DNA of 64,000 bases from Betaproteobacteria bacterium. GTDB lineage: Bacteria; Pseudomonadota; Gammaproteobacteria; Burkholderiales; Burkholderiaceae_C. Shown here in pieces: positions 46,600-56,003 of this stretch. The stretch covers positions 434,001-498,000 of the forward strand of contig JADIZZ010000002.1 of NCBI GenBank assembly GCA_016704535.1. Direction: 5' to 3'. The translations under genes and the position numbers were made by a program. Each line of letters starts with the position of its first letter. Positions within the stretch are counted from its first letter, which is position 1. The notes under the pieces were generated by a model that was not told the DNA's origin, ran no database searches, and was given only the letters and a program-made list of their open reading frames with translations.

Positions 46600-47510
46600 G
46601 TCGAGTCGCCGGAGGCCTGTGGCAGTGCGCACTGGTGGGCGCGCAAGATCAAGTCGTGGGGCACGAAGTTGTCCTCCTGCACGCCAAGTTCATTCGACCC
46701 TTCGTGCAGACGAACAAGACTGACGGGCGGATGCGCGTGCCATCTGGCGGCTGTGCAGCCGGGCATGCGAACCGTGGCGGCGAAGACGGAGGACCAACAG
46801 GCAATGTTGAGCCGCATCGCATCCGGTCGCTGTTGATCAGTTCAGGACGATGCAAGTGAATCAGCGCGGGATTGCTGTACGATTCGGCGCCAGCTCCGAG
46901 CTGGCCGGGTCGCTGGTCTAGCGGAAATCCGGTCGCGGATGGTGGAACTTGAGGAAGCCCTTCCGGGCGCGCTGATGTGTGGCCTCCAGGATCAGCTCAA
47001 GCGCATCGAAGGACTGCAGGCGGAGATCGATCAACTTGAGCACCGTATCGGCGCCTGGCAGAAGCAGGACGCTGCCTGCCGGGCGATCTCCAAGCCTGGC
47101 ATCGGTCGCCTGACCGCGACGGCGCTGGTAGCGACCATGGGCGATGCCGCGACGTTCAAGTCCGGCCGCGAATTTGCTGCATTCCTGGGACTCGTGCCTC
47201 GCCAGAGCGGCACAGGAGGAAAGGTGCGTCTGGGTTCCATATCGAGCGAGGGGACCCATATCTGCGCACATTGCTCATCCACGGCGCACGATCGGTGCTG
47301 TGCCACACCAAGGTGCCGACGCAATGGCAAAGCGCGATCCAGGAGCGACGACCGGCCAACGTAGCTGCAGTGGCCGTGGCCAGCAAGATGGCTCGAACGG
47401 CGTGGGCAATCCTTGCTCACGGGCAGGCCTACCGGCGCGACTACGTGAGCCTGCGACCACGTAGTCAGCAGCAGTACCAAGATTGGTTGCTGAGGTTGAT
47501 TCGAATGTGA
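46600..47510 (+). pseudogene. Degenerate IS110-family transposase
   Basis: Pieces of an IS110 transposase appear in all three plus-strand frames. EACGSAHWWARKIKSWG opens it; after a frameshift come GHEVVLLHAKFIRPFVQTNKTD, then LEEALPGALMCGLQDQLKRI, AISKPGIGRLTATALVATMGDA and FAAFLGLVPRQSGTGGKVRLGSIS. After another shift near 47250 come LLIHGARSVLCHTK and MARTAWAILAHGQAYRRDY. Several frameshifts and stops make it inactive. It is a different subgroup from both other IS110 copies in the window. Confidence 0.88.
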
Positions 47511-47717
47511 TGGCAAACAGGTCGGACCGCGAGAACGCAAACCTGAACACGGCCTGTGCTTCGAAGCACGCGGTCGAGATGAGGACGTTCTTGGCGAAAT
47601 CCATCAGGGCCCGCAGGCTTCGGCTTGCAAGACAAGGCCGGATATAAGACTGCAGCCAGTACCTCGTTGAGGCGTCACACGAAAATCAGCTTGGCAAACT
47701 GGGCGGTGTCCATATAA
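47511..47717. other. Gap between two mobile-element remnants
   Basis: About 200 AT-richer bases with no gene recognised. Probably the right flank of the IS110 remnant up to the inverted repeat at 47718. Confidence 0.4.
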
Positions 47718-48886
47718 GGCTGTGTGAGAACTGCTAATCGGCCCTACCTTCGGTCGAGTAGGCGATTCAAATTCGGCATTGGGCTATTTCGCCATCCAGG
47801 GTTCGGTGACCGAATGCGTTTGGCCCAGGGCTGAATTCAGCGATTGGTCATAACAAGGCTCACGCGCCCGCCAACTTCATCGCCTTCACGTTTTGGCAGA
47901 GTGATCATGCTGGGTTGTTGCCGGCAGGTTGATTAGGGTACAGCACCAGGTCTTCCGGGGCGCCCACCAGGCAGGTGTAGGTCGCGGGATCTTTGCTCGG
48001 GCTTGCCATCCAGACGGGCCTGCATGATGTCCAGCACCGCCCGTGCGGGGGCTCCGGCCGGTCGGCTTGCGCCTGTGGGCACTGTGGGCCCAGGTGTAGA
48101 CGTGTCAACGCATGCCGTTCTCGCGCGAGTGGTGCCTGGGAGCGGGCGCGGGCAAGAGTCGCTTTGCTGACGGCCTTCAGCCTTAGTGGCGCGGCGGGCA
48201 CGGGCGACCCCTGAGGCCAGGTCCGGCCCAAGACGGGCGATGAGTCGATCTGTCTGGTCCACCGCTGGGCGCGCGCGACCAGGCTGCCGGCGGGCCGTGG
48301 GGGGCAGGGGGGGGGGCGCGTAGGGGTGGGGGGGGCGGGCGGGCGGTCGCGAGTGTTGGTCGGCGCCGGCATCTCTCGCGGTGCGCACTGCTGCGCCTGA
48401 CCAACTTTCGAGCGGTGGCTTGCAGTCCAGGGCGTGCGGCGCGGGTCAGTGCACCAGAGCGCGGATGCTCTCTTGACTCGCGCGCTGGCCGCGGGGGCGA
48501 GGGGTCGGGTTGTTGACCGCCTTGAACTTGCTGCCGTCCACAGCCACCGCGCCCTGCGACAGCAGCGGCTGGCGGCAGATCGACCGAGTGACGGAAGCGT
48601 TGCGGATTCCAGCGGGGCGGCGGAAGTCGGCAATCGTCTGAGGGCGCCAGGCGCCCAGTCAACGGGTGCGCTGGGGAGGCGCGGGGATGGGGGTAGCCGA
48701 GAGACTCAGCGACGGGGGTCAGGGGGCCCGTAGTGGGGCATCGTGCCCTGGCCCGCGCAGATCGAGCCTGAACAAACGGTCGACACCAGGGGTTGTCCCG
48801 GCGCGCTCGTACCGGCTCCCGTGCTCGATATGTCTTCGAACTCTACGGATCTGATGACGTTGCAGTGAGGGGGTTTTCACACACCC
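47718..48886 (-). mobile_element. Degraded IS1182-like insertion sequence
   Basis: Ends are marked by imperfect inverted repeats GGCTGTGTGAGAACT (47718-47732) and, in reverse complement of 48872-48886, GGGTGTGTGAAAACC. On the minus strand, around 48610-48490, the translation TIADFRR...SICRQPLLSQGAVAVDGSKFKAVNN matches the conserved central part of IS1182-type transposases. It is only legible by changing frames. The rest is scrambled and includes long G-runs. At about 1.17 kb it is shorter than typical family members and is inactive. Confidence 0.7.
48297..48350 (+). other. Long G-run cluster
   Basis: Within the IS1182-like remnant, several runs of 4 to 10 guanines follow each other (CAGGGGGGGGGGC, GTAGGGGTGGGGGGGG). 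This could form a G-quadruplex or reflect low-quality base calling; it lies in a dead element either way. Confidence 0.6.
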
Positions 48887-48957
48887 TCGGTCGTCCACCG
48901 CCGGCCGGCCCCTTGTCACCACGGGCCGCGATGCGCACCAATGCAGTCGGCCGCTCC

Positions 48958-49890
48958 TCACACGACAGCGTGAGCTGGATCAGGCGGGTCGGACGCCAAC
49001 AATCGATCACGCAGTTGGCCCGCCGCGAAGTCGATGAAGGCGCGGGTCTTCATCGGAAGTCTTCCCTGACCGGGGTAGATCAGGCTGGCTGGTACGGGTG
49101 GGGGCTCGTCCTCTGCAAGTACACGAACCAACCTGCCCTCGCGCAAGGCGTCGGCGACCTGATAGGACAGCACGCGGGTGAGCCCGATGCCGAGGACCGC
49201 TGCGGCGATGGCGGCATCGGCCGTCGAGACCGTCATGCGTGAGCGCACGGGCACTGCTCGGCGTTCGCCATCGCGGTCGACGAAAGTCCATGCCGTGGCG
49301 GCATCCAGACCGTCGAACGTGACGCAAGCGTGCGCCGCGAGTTCCTCCAGAGACAGCGGCGGGCCGAACCGCTCCAGATAGGCGGGGCTCGCGCACACCA
49401 CGCGGCTGATCAGTCCCACCGGTGTCGCGACGAGGTTGCTGTCAGGCAGCGCGCCGATGCGCAGGGCGACGTCGACATGCTCCTCGATGAGGTTGACGTT
49501 GCGGTCGCCCAGGCGGAACTGGATGTCGACCTCGGGGTGCAGTTCCAGGAACGCGGCAGCCACTGGCACCACGTGCAGGCGCCCGAACACGATCGGCGCG
49601 GCCACCACGAGTTGGCCCTTGACCTTGGCGTAGGCACCAGAGGCGGCGCGCTCGGCCTCGTCGACCTGCTCCAGGATCTGTCGGCAGGCTGCGAGGTAGT
49701 CGCGCCCGGCGTCCGTCAGCACGAGCTTGCGCGTCGAGCGCGTGATCAGGCGCGTCCTCAGATGCGCCTCCAGGTCCGCGAGCTTGCGGCTCACGGTCGC
49801 CAGGGGCACGTTCAGGCGGCGTCCCGCCGCCGACAGGCTGCCGCCATCGACGATGGCAGCAAACACGGACATGGCATCCAGGCGATCCAT
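48958..49890 (-). CDS. LysR family transcriptional regulator
   Basis: A 310-residue LTTR. The N-terminal winged helix-turn-helix (MDRLDAMSVFAAIVDGGSLSAAGRRLNVPLATVSRKLADLE) is followed by the substrate-binding domain. The pattern FVAYLERFGPP/ACVTF fits the group related to DsdC/AaeR-like regulators of small redox genes. It is divergent from an AhpD-like gene set with a 116-base gap that should hold its operator. Confidence 0.92.
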   Translation of the reverse strand: MDRLDAMSVFAAIVDGGSLSAAGRRLNVPLATVSRKLADLEAHLRTRLITRSTRKLVLTDAGRDYLAACRQILEQVDEAERAASGAYAKVKGQLVVAAPIVFGRLHVVPVAAAFLELHPEVDIQFRLGDRNVNLIEEHVDVALRIGALPDSNLVATPVGLISRVVCASPAYLERFGPPLSLEELAAHACVTFDGLDAATAWTFVDRDGERRAVPVRSRMTVSTADAAIAAAVLGIGLTRVLSYQVADALREGRLVRVLAEDEPPPVPASLIYPGQGRLPMKTRAFIDFAAGQLRDRLLASDPPDPAHAVV

Positions 49891-50006
49891 TGTTCCAACA
49901 TGTGAGAGAAAGATTCGCAGATTGTCTATCTAGTGGTCTTCAACGGGAATATCTACATTCTCTTCACCGGATTGCACCGGCTCAACCCACCCCCGGAGTC
50001 AACACC

Positions 50007-50555
50007 ATGTCCCGCCTCAGCACCCCCGCCAGCATCGACGCCGCCCCTGCACCGGCCCGCCCGCAGCTCGAAGCCGTCAAGAAGCAGATCGGCAGCGTGC
50101 CGAACCTGTTCCGCCTGGTCGCCAACAGCCCGGCCGCGCTGGAGGGTTACCTCGGCATGTCCGGCGCCCTGGCCAAGGGCAGCCTGCCGGCGCCCACCCG
50201 CGAGCGCATCGCGCTGGCGGTGGCGCAGATCAACGGCTGCGGTTACTGCCTGTCGGCTCACACCTACATGGGCAAGAACCTGGCGAAGCTCAGCGACGCC
50301 GAGATCGCTGCCAACCGCCACGGCGGCTCGCTCGACCCGAGGGCCGACGCCGCAGTGCGTTTCGCCGCCAAGGTGGTCCGCGAGCGCGGGCACGTCACCG
50401 ACGCCGACGTGCAGGCCGTGCGCATGGCCGGCTATGACGACGCACAGATCGTCGAGATCGTCCAGCACGTGGCGCTGAACACCTGGACCAACTACATCAA
50501 CTCGGTGGCACAGACCGAGATCGACTTCCCCGTCGCGCAAGCGCTCGCGGCCTGA
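50007..50555 (+). CDS. Carboxymuconolactone decarboxylase/AhpD-like protein
   Basis: A 182-residue protein of the CMD family. The active-site motif is CGYCLSAH (C78, C81, H85), as in AhpD-type peroxidase partners, followed by NLAKLSDAEIAANRHGGS, typical of the peroxidase-related subgroup. It is likely a cytoplasmic thiol-dependent antioxidant. It is the first gene of a three-gene set divergent from the LysR regulator, which probably controls it. Confidence 0.9.
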   Translation: MSRLSTPASIDAAPAPARPQLEAVKKQIGSVPNLFRLVANSPAALEGYLGMSGALAKGSLPAPTRERIALAVAQINGCGYCLSAHTYMGKNLAKLSDAEIAANRHGGSLDPRADAAVRFAAKVVRERGHVTDADVQAVRMAGYDDAQIVEIVQHVALNTWTNYINSVAQTEIDFPVAQALAA

Positions 50556-50638
50556 GCCATCCCGCCCAGCCTACGGGGTCGCGCTGCCTGGCGCGTGCCG
50601 ACCTCGTGGGCCTCGGCCACCCACCTGGAGACCCTGCC

Positions 50639-51103
50639 ATGTCCCGTCCGCCCCTGCCACCGTTCACGCTCGAGACCGCGATCCAGAAAGTGCGACTGGC
50701 CGAGGACGCCTGGAACAGCCGCGACCCGTCGCGCGTGGCACTGGCCTACTCGCCCGACAGCCGCTGGCGCAACCGGTCCACGTTCCTGCAGGGCCGCGCC
50801 GAGATCGAGGCGTTCCTCACGCAGAAGTGGCAACGAGAGCTCGACTACCGGCTCGTCAAGGAACTGTGGGCGTTCCAGGAGGACCGCATCGCGGTACGGT
50901 TTGCCTACGAATGGCACGACGCCGACGGTCAGTGGTTCCGCAGCTACGGCAACGAGAACTGGGCCTTCGACGCCGAGGGCCTGATGCACACGCGCATCGC
51001 CAGCATCAACGACCTGCCGATCGCCGAAGGCGAGCGCCTGTATCGCTGGCCGGCAGGTCGGCGGCCGGATGACCTCCCTGGGCTCACCGAACTGGGGCTG
51101 TGA
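50639..51103 (+). CDS. NTF2-like protein (DUF1348)
   Basis: A 154-residue NTF2-fold protein: FTLETAIQKVRLAEDAWNSRDPSRVALAY, SRWRNRSTFLQGRAEIEAFLTQKW and the C-terminal INDLPIAEGERLYRWPAGRRP are typical of DUF1348. The biochemical role is unknown. The gene has a good GGAG upstream and ends at the start region of the next gene, so the set is one operon. Confidence 0.88.
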   Translation: MSRPPLPPFTLETAIQKVRLAEDAWNSRDPSRVALAYSPDSRWRNRSTFLQGRAEIEAFLTQKWQRELDYRLVKELWAFQEDRIAVRFAYEWHDADGQWFRSYGNENWAFDAEGLMHTRIASINDLPIAEGERLYRWPAGRRPDDLPGLTELGL

Positions 51104-51105
51104 CC

Positions 51106-51720
51106 ATGGACCGACCCGCAGCGTACGCCAGCGACGTGGCGTTCACCGACGTCGTCAAGGCCATCCAGGCGCGCAAGGGTTCGCGGCCGGCCTACAGCCG
51201 CATGGAGGAAGGCGGATCCTGGGAGCAGTCGATCACGCCGGAGCTGAAGACAGAGATCGAGGCCCAGATCAGCGTGTTCCTGGCCACCGCCAACGCGCAG
51301 GGCCAGCCCTACATCCAGCACCGCGGCGGGCCGGCCGGCTTCCTGAAGGTGCTGGACGAGCACACGATCGGATTCGCCGACTTCGCCGGCAACCGCCAGT
51401 ACATCACGCAAGGCAACCTCGAAGAGAACCCGAAGGCCCACCTCTTCCTGATCGACTACGCCAACCGGCGCCGCATCAAGATCTGGGGCACGGCGCGCGT
51501 CGTCGAGAGCGACGAAGTCCTGCTGAAGCAACTGATGCCGGTGGGCTATCGGGCCAAGCCTGAACAGGTCATGCTCTTCACCGTCACGGCTTGGGACGTG
51601 AACTGCCCGCAGCACATTCCGCAGCGGATGGAGGCTGCGGACGTGCGCAGGGCCATTGAAGTCCGCGACCTGCGCATCGCTACGCTGGAGGCAGAAGTCA
51701 AACGCTTGCGCCAAGACTGA
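51106..51720 (+). CDS. FMN-binding split-barrel (pyridoxamine oxidase-like) protein
   Basis: A 204-residue protein of the PNPOx-like family. QISVFLATANAQGQPYIQHRGGPAGFLKVLDEHTIGFADF gives the split-barrel core and RRIKIWGTARVV a flavin-phosphate-binding strand; a C-terminal coiled helix (EVRDLRIATLEAEVKRL) ends it. Relatives oxidise or reduce small molecules using FMN or F420. A GTG at 51100, overlapping the upstream stop, is an alternative start. Third gene of the LysR-linked set. Confidence 0.85.
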   Translation: MDRPAAYASDVAFTDVVKAIQARKGSRPAYSRMEEGGSWEQSITPELKTEIEAQISVFLATANAQGQPYIQHRGGPAGFLKVLDEHTIGFADFAGNRQYITQGNLEENPKAHLFLIDYANRRRIKIWGTARVVESDEVLLKQLMPVGYRAKPEQVMLFTVTAWDVNCPQHIPQRMEAADVRRAIEVRDLRIATLEAEVKRLRQD

Positions 51721-51991
51721 ACGAACTTGATTCCGCGAATGACCGGTCTTGTGGGCAGTGACCGACTCCTGTGGGTCGGCATGTGACGGACACCTTCCCA
51801 AGTTCGGTGCCGCGAAGCGGCCGTCGAAGTTGCGCCGTCCGGAAGCAGCAACTCGTCACCGAGTGCAATCGACCCCCTGCCGTCCTTCGCCACGCGCAGT
51901 TCAAAGCCGCAAAGATGCTATGTGGGACTGACCAGGCGACCCCGGTGGACTACAACGGGGATTTCCAAACTTCTGAACGAAGGAGACGGAA
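51721..51991. other. IS110 left flank
   Basis: About 270 bases with no gene recognised, between the LysR-linked set and the intact IS110 transposase. It contains repetitive GTGGGTCGGCATGTGACGGA-type sequence of the sort found as IS debris in Burkholderiales. Nearer the transposase lies the likely left end of the element (ACAACGGGGATTTCCAAACT, GAAGGAG). Confidence 0.5.
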
Positions 51992-53128
51992 ATGCAGACA
52001 ACGCAGATAGCCCCACAAAGCAAGGATTTGGCGAGCCAGGGCGGGCTGTACGTGAGCTTCGAGTTGGCCGACAAGACGTGGAAGTTGACGATCAGCGACA
52101 GCCGGCGCGGTCCGAGCCGATACTCCGTGGACGCCGGCGACACCGTTGCAGTGCTGGAGTGTTTGACCAAGGCCCGGACGCGCTGCGGCCTGAGCGCCGA
52201 GTGCAAGGTTCACACCTGCTACGAGGCCGGCCGCGACGGTTGGTGGCTGCACCGTTGGCTGATCGAGCAAGGCATCGACAACATCGTGGTCGACGCCGCG
52301 AGCATCGAGGTGAATCGGCGTGCCCGACGAGCCAAGACTGATCGCCTGGACGGCGACAAGCTGCTGATCATGCTGCTGCGGCACCATACCGGTGAGCGCG
52401 TGTGGTCGGTGCTGCGCGAACCGAGCGCCGAGGCCGAAGACGCGCGCCGCACGCACCGAGAGCTGGGCCGGCTGCTGCACGAACGCATTGCGCACACCAA
52501 CCGCATCGGCTCGCTGCTGGTGCTGCACAACCTGCGCCCGCACATCGTCATCGGCGGGCGCGACTGGGCTGCCTGGTGGGACCACCACGGCGCACAGGTG
52601 CCGCCACTGCTGCGCGCAGAGATCGAGCGCGAGAGTGCGCGGTTGAAGCTGGTCAAGGATCAGATCAGGGCCTTGGAGGTTGCGCGGCGCCAGGAGATCG
52701 AGGATGGCAAGCAGCCGCTGGTCAAGCAACTGGTGCGGCTACGCGCCATCGGACCCAAGGGAGCCTGGGTGCTGGTCAAGGAGTTGTTCGGCTGGCGGGA
52801 GTTCGCCAACCGGCGCGAGCTGGCCGGGTGCGTCGGATTGGCGCCCACGCCCTACGCCAGCGGTGACAGCGAGATCGAGCAAGGCATCAGCAAAGCGGGC
52901 AACAGGCGGATACGAGCGATGCTGGTCGAGCAAGCCTGGAAGTGGCTGCAGTTGCAGCCCGACAGTGCGTTGACGCAGTGGTTCAACCGGCGCTTCGCGA
53001 GCGGAGGCAAACGCATGCGCAGGGTCGGCATCGTCGCCTTGGCGCGGCGCTTGGTGATCGCGCTGTGGCGCTACCTCAAGCATGGCGAGATCCCAGCCGG
53101 CGCGGTGCTCAAGCCGGTGGCTGTCTGA
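51992..53128 (+). CDS. IS110-family transposase, intact
   Basis: A 378-residue DEDD/serine recombinase. The first acidic site reads LYVSFELADKTWKL, with Glu where many members have Asp. It is followed by CYEAGRDGWWLHRWL, RRAKTDRLDGDKLL and the C-terminal GLAPTPYASGDSEIEQGISKAGNRRIRAMLVE. The C-terminal Tnp part is complete and there are no internal stops, so the element may be active. GAAGGAG precedes the start. IS110 enzymes are guided by a structured RNA from the element's non-coding end. Confidence 0.92.
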   Translation: MQTTQIAPQSKDLASQGGLYVSFELADKTWKLTISDSRRGPSRYSVDAGDTVAVLECLTKARTRCGLSAECKVHTCYEAGRDGWWLHRWLIEQGIDNIVVDAASIEVNRRARRAKTDRLDGDKLLIMLLRHHTGERVWSVLREPSAEAEDARRTHRELGRLLHERIAHTNRIGSLLVLHNLRPHIVIGGRDWAAWWDHHGAQVPPLLRAEIERESARLKLVKDQIRALEVARRQEIEDGKQPLVKQLVRLRAIGPKGAWVLVKELFGWREFANRRELAGCVGLAPTPYASGDSEIEQGISKAGNRRIRAMLVEQAWKWLQLQPDSALTQWFNRRFASGGKRMRRVGIVALARRLVIALWRYLKHGEIPAGAVLKPVAV

Positions 53129-53647
53129 AGGCGACCAACGCCATTGCGATTCACGGCTTGGCGGCAAACGCATCAACGACATCATGAACGAAGGTCGACG
53201 CGCCCGAACCGGCAGCGGGTCACCACAAAGTGACCGTCCCCAAAGATGGGGCGCGTCGGTAACAGGGGTTTGCCAGCGCACTCTGCGCGTATGTTGCATG
53301 TGGTGTCGGACGCCTGCGTCCGACACGGATAGAAGCTTGTTCGAGCACTGGCTCGAACGCTCGACACCCCCCGACCTCAGTTCTGTTGAGCGCCAAGCTC
53401 AGGCCATACAGAAAATCGTAGGGACTTGGCCGCGGGCACCGCCCAGAAGACAGGCTTGACAAACGAGTCCCCATAGAAGCTGCCGGTCAACCAGCTGCAT
53501 TGCGTAGCGGCACCCACGCCTGCAGTCCCAGGCTTCTGCAGAACTTCCAGAATGCCGGCCACGGCTTGGTGGCTGAAATGTCAAGGAAGATCTGTTGACG
53601 CAGGTTTTCCGCTTGTACTCTGTGCGCAGGACACTGCTTCGCGCGGC
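53129..53647. other. Region downstream of the intact IS110, with hairpins
   Basis: About 520 bases without a supported gene. It contains two clear hairpins (53303-53326 and 53339-53358) and probably the right end of the IS110 element. A minus-strand reading at 53377-53562 (61 residues, SWLTGSFYGDSFVKPVFW) is unrecognised and may be the remains of a gene. Confidence 0.5.
53303..53358 (+). ncRNA. Two tandem hairpins after the IS110 transposase, possible bridge RNA region
   Basis: Hairpin 1: GTGTCGGACG (53303-53312) pairs perfectly with CGTCCGACAC (53317-53326) around a CCTG loop. Hairpin 2: GTTCGAGC (53339-53346) pairs with GCTCGAAC (53351-53358) around ACTG. Some IS110-family elements place their guide (bridge) RNA downstream of the transposase. 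The assignment is inference; a terminator is the alternative. Confidence 0.35.
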
Positions 53648-55822
53648 CTATGTGCTGGAGTCAGACCCCTTCACGGGCTGCAGCGGTTGCGTCAAGAGCG
53701 CGCGCCACTGAGCTTCAAGCTGCTCGCCAGGCTTGGCGCCGCGGCCCTTCAATTGCTGACGGTAGCCTTCGAAGACACGTAGCGCATCGCCACGTTGGCC
53801 GGCCCGCTCGTGGGCGTGCATCAGGCGCCGCACCAGCGATTCAGCCAGCGGTTCGATGCGCAGCGCCGTCTCCAGCAGTTCGCGCTCGGCCGGTCCCACC
53901 TGCAAGCGTTCCATCACCGTTGCTGCAGCCATTGCAGCGCGCACCGTGTCGTCGCGACATCGTTTGCGCTCGGCCTCCAGCCAGGGAGCGGGCGGCAGCC
54001 CGGGCAATGTTTCGCCGCGGGAAAGGGCGATGACGCGCTCCATCAGTGCCAGGCACTCCGCGTGGAGGGTCTGGCCGGCGTTCTGCCCGCTTGAACGCAT
54101 GGCCAAGGACTCGATTTGCTCGATCAGCCGGCGCCGCTGTTGCAGATCCGAACTGGCGCGCTCTGCATCCAGCGCGACCCGGCCGTCGCTCACGCGCAGA
54201 AGCGTCGCATCGCCCAGCAAGCGCCGCAGCCGCAGCACGGCCATTTCCAGGCTCTTGCGCGCTGCGGCATCGTCGGCGTCGGGCCACAGTGCTGCTGTCA
54301 CGGCCTGCGTTCCGAGCGACAGGTTGCGCGCACAGGCGAGCAGGCGCAGCAGTTCCAGTGGCTTTTGCTGGGTCTTGGGGCTGCTCGGCTCCAGCTTGCC
54401 GTCGCGGCGCATCTCGAAGCCACCCAAGAGGACCAACCACAAGGGCCACGGCCAGTGCCCATCGGCGTCGGGCGGTGCGGGCAGTTGCCTGCTTCGAATC
54501 ACCTCGTCCACAAACTGCGGGGCTAAATCATGCCGCAGGGCCAGCGCACACACCGAGGCTGCCATGCCGGGCAACAGCCGAAAGAACATGGTGTAGCGCG
54601 CGGCTTGTGCCAGCGCCAGGCCCTGCGTCAGGTCTTGCTGGCTGGCGGCCGGGTCGGCAAAGCGGTTCATCCAGGCCCGCAGCAGATGTTGAAGACAATC
54701 GGCGACCTGACCCTCACGTCCGCTTTGCTCGGCAGCCATCCGCGTGAAGACGGCTTGCGCGTCATCGCCACGGTCCAGCGCGATGTAGACCTGTGCCCGG
54801 TCGGTCAAGCGGCCGCCGTTCTCGGATCGCGAGACTCCTGCTGCTGCGGCCAGGCGATCGGCCTCGTCGAGCGTGGCCAGCGCACCAGCCGGCTGGCCGC
54901 GCAGCAACTGCACCCTTGCACGCGTCTGCTGCAGTTCGACCAACTGCAGCGTTCGTCCACCGCCCCAGCGTGGATCGACGGCTTTGATGACGCGGTCGGC
55001 TTCTTCGACACGCCCACGGTCCAGCAGAAGGCGCGCCAGCGCGATCGTCAGCTTCAGGCCCAGCAAGCTGCCCGGTCCAGCTTCATGCGCCATGGATAGC
55101 GCACGCCACCAAGCTCTTTCGGCGCGATCGTGGTTGCCCACGTGGTAGAGGGCGAACCCGTGCGTGCACACCCATCTGGCGCGCAGGGCCGGTGCGGCTG
55201 CGTCGAAAGGTGCCGGGTGCTCCACCAGATTGGCGAGGTAATCGATCTGATCAAAGCGCGCGACGGCAAAGTCGTACTCGATCAACACCATGGCCACAAG
55301 CAATCGCTCGTGCGGCGAAAGAATGGCCTGCAGCGGCTGCAAGTCGTTCAGCAAATTCGCCGCCGCGGCCGCGGCGCCTGCCGAATCCGCCTTGCCAAGC
55401 GAGACGCGCGCCAGGATACCCAGCCGCAACCACAGGTTCGACAGCGGCTCGCCGACCTCGTCCCGCGCGCCGGCCTCCACGCGGGCGTGCCAGTCGTCCA
55501 GCTGACTCATGGCGCCGCTGTCCAGCAGGCACAACACCAAGGCTGCGTTGGCCGCCATGGCAGCCTGCTCGTCGCGTCCGCTCGCACCGAACCCGCGCCA
55601 GGCCCGATCCAGCCAGGTGAGCGCGTCGGCGCCTTCGACCATGAAATCAGCCATGGCACGCCAGTACGCCAGCTCAGGGTCGTCGCTCGGCTGAAGTGCG
55701 CCCCTTGCTTCGCAAGCCTGGCTCAGCGCCACCGCGTCCCACTGTCGCCACGCCTCGATGAACTCGTCGCCTGACGGCATGCCGGGCATACCGGGCACAG
55801 CGAGCAGGCTTGTGGGATTCAT
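53648..55822 (-). CDS. SARP/BTAD-type transcriptional regulator with N-terminal TPR region
   Basis: A 724-residue protein. The first two thirds are Ala/Leu-rich TPR-like helical repeats (AMADFMVEGADALTWLDRAW, RAERAWWRALSMAHEAG). Near 465-560 comes a winged-helix DNA-binding domain (LLGGFEMRRDGKLEP...PLELLRLLACARN, ALWPDADDAAARKSLEMAVLRLRRLLG). A bacterial transcriptional activation domain (BTAD) follows to the end (HAHERAGQRGDALRVFEGYRQQL). This reverses the usual order of SARP regulators, where DNA-binding comes first. No ATPase domain is seen. It is divergent from a GNAT/patatin gene pair that it may control. Confidence 0.85.
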   Translation of the reverse strand: MNPTSLLAVPGMPGMPSGDEFIEAWRQWDAVALSQACEARGALQPSDDPELAYWRAMADFMVEGADALTWLDRAWRGFGASGRDEQAAMAANAALVLCLLDSGAMSQLDDWHARVEAGARDEVGEPLSNLWLRLGILARVSLGKADSAGAAAAAANLLNDLQPLQAILSPHERLLVAMVLIEYDFAVARFDQIDYLANLVEHPAPFDAAAPALRARWVCTHGFALYHVGNHDRAERAWWRALSMAHEAGPGSLLGLKLTIALARLLLDRGRVEEADRVIKAVDPRWGGGRTLQLVELQQTRARVQLLRGQPAGALATLDEADRLAAAAGVSRSENGGRLTDRAQVYIALDRGDDAQAVFTRMAAEQSGREGQVADCLQHLLRAWMNRFADPAASQQDLTQGLALAQAARYTMFFRLLPGMAASVCALALRHDLAPQFVDEVIRSRQLPAPPDADGHWPWPLWLVLLGGFEMRRDGKLEPSSPKTQQKPLELLRLLACARNLSLGTQAVTAALWPDADDAAARKSLEMAVLRLRRLLGDATLLRVSDGRVALDAERASSDLQQRRRLIEQIESLAMRSSGQNAGQTLHAECLALMERVIALSRGETLPGLPPAPWLEAERKRCRDDTVRAAMAAATVMERLQVGPAERELLETALRIEPLAESLVRRLMHAHERAGQRGDALRVFEGYRQQLKGRGAKPGEQLEAQWRALLTQPLQPVKGSDSST

Positions 55823-56003
55823 CGAAGAAGGTTCGCAGGGCAGGTTATGTGAGTTGGCAGTCTAGCAACGCAAGAAAGACGCCCGAATGCTCGTATCGGT
55901 GGGTCATCAGTGGGTGGGAGGCCAACACAGTCGCCTGGCGCGTGCCGCCCATCGAAGCCCGGCACGGCGAACAGCAAGCAACCCAGCACTTCTGGAGCAC
56001 GCC

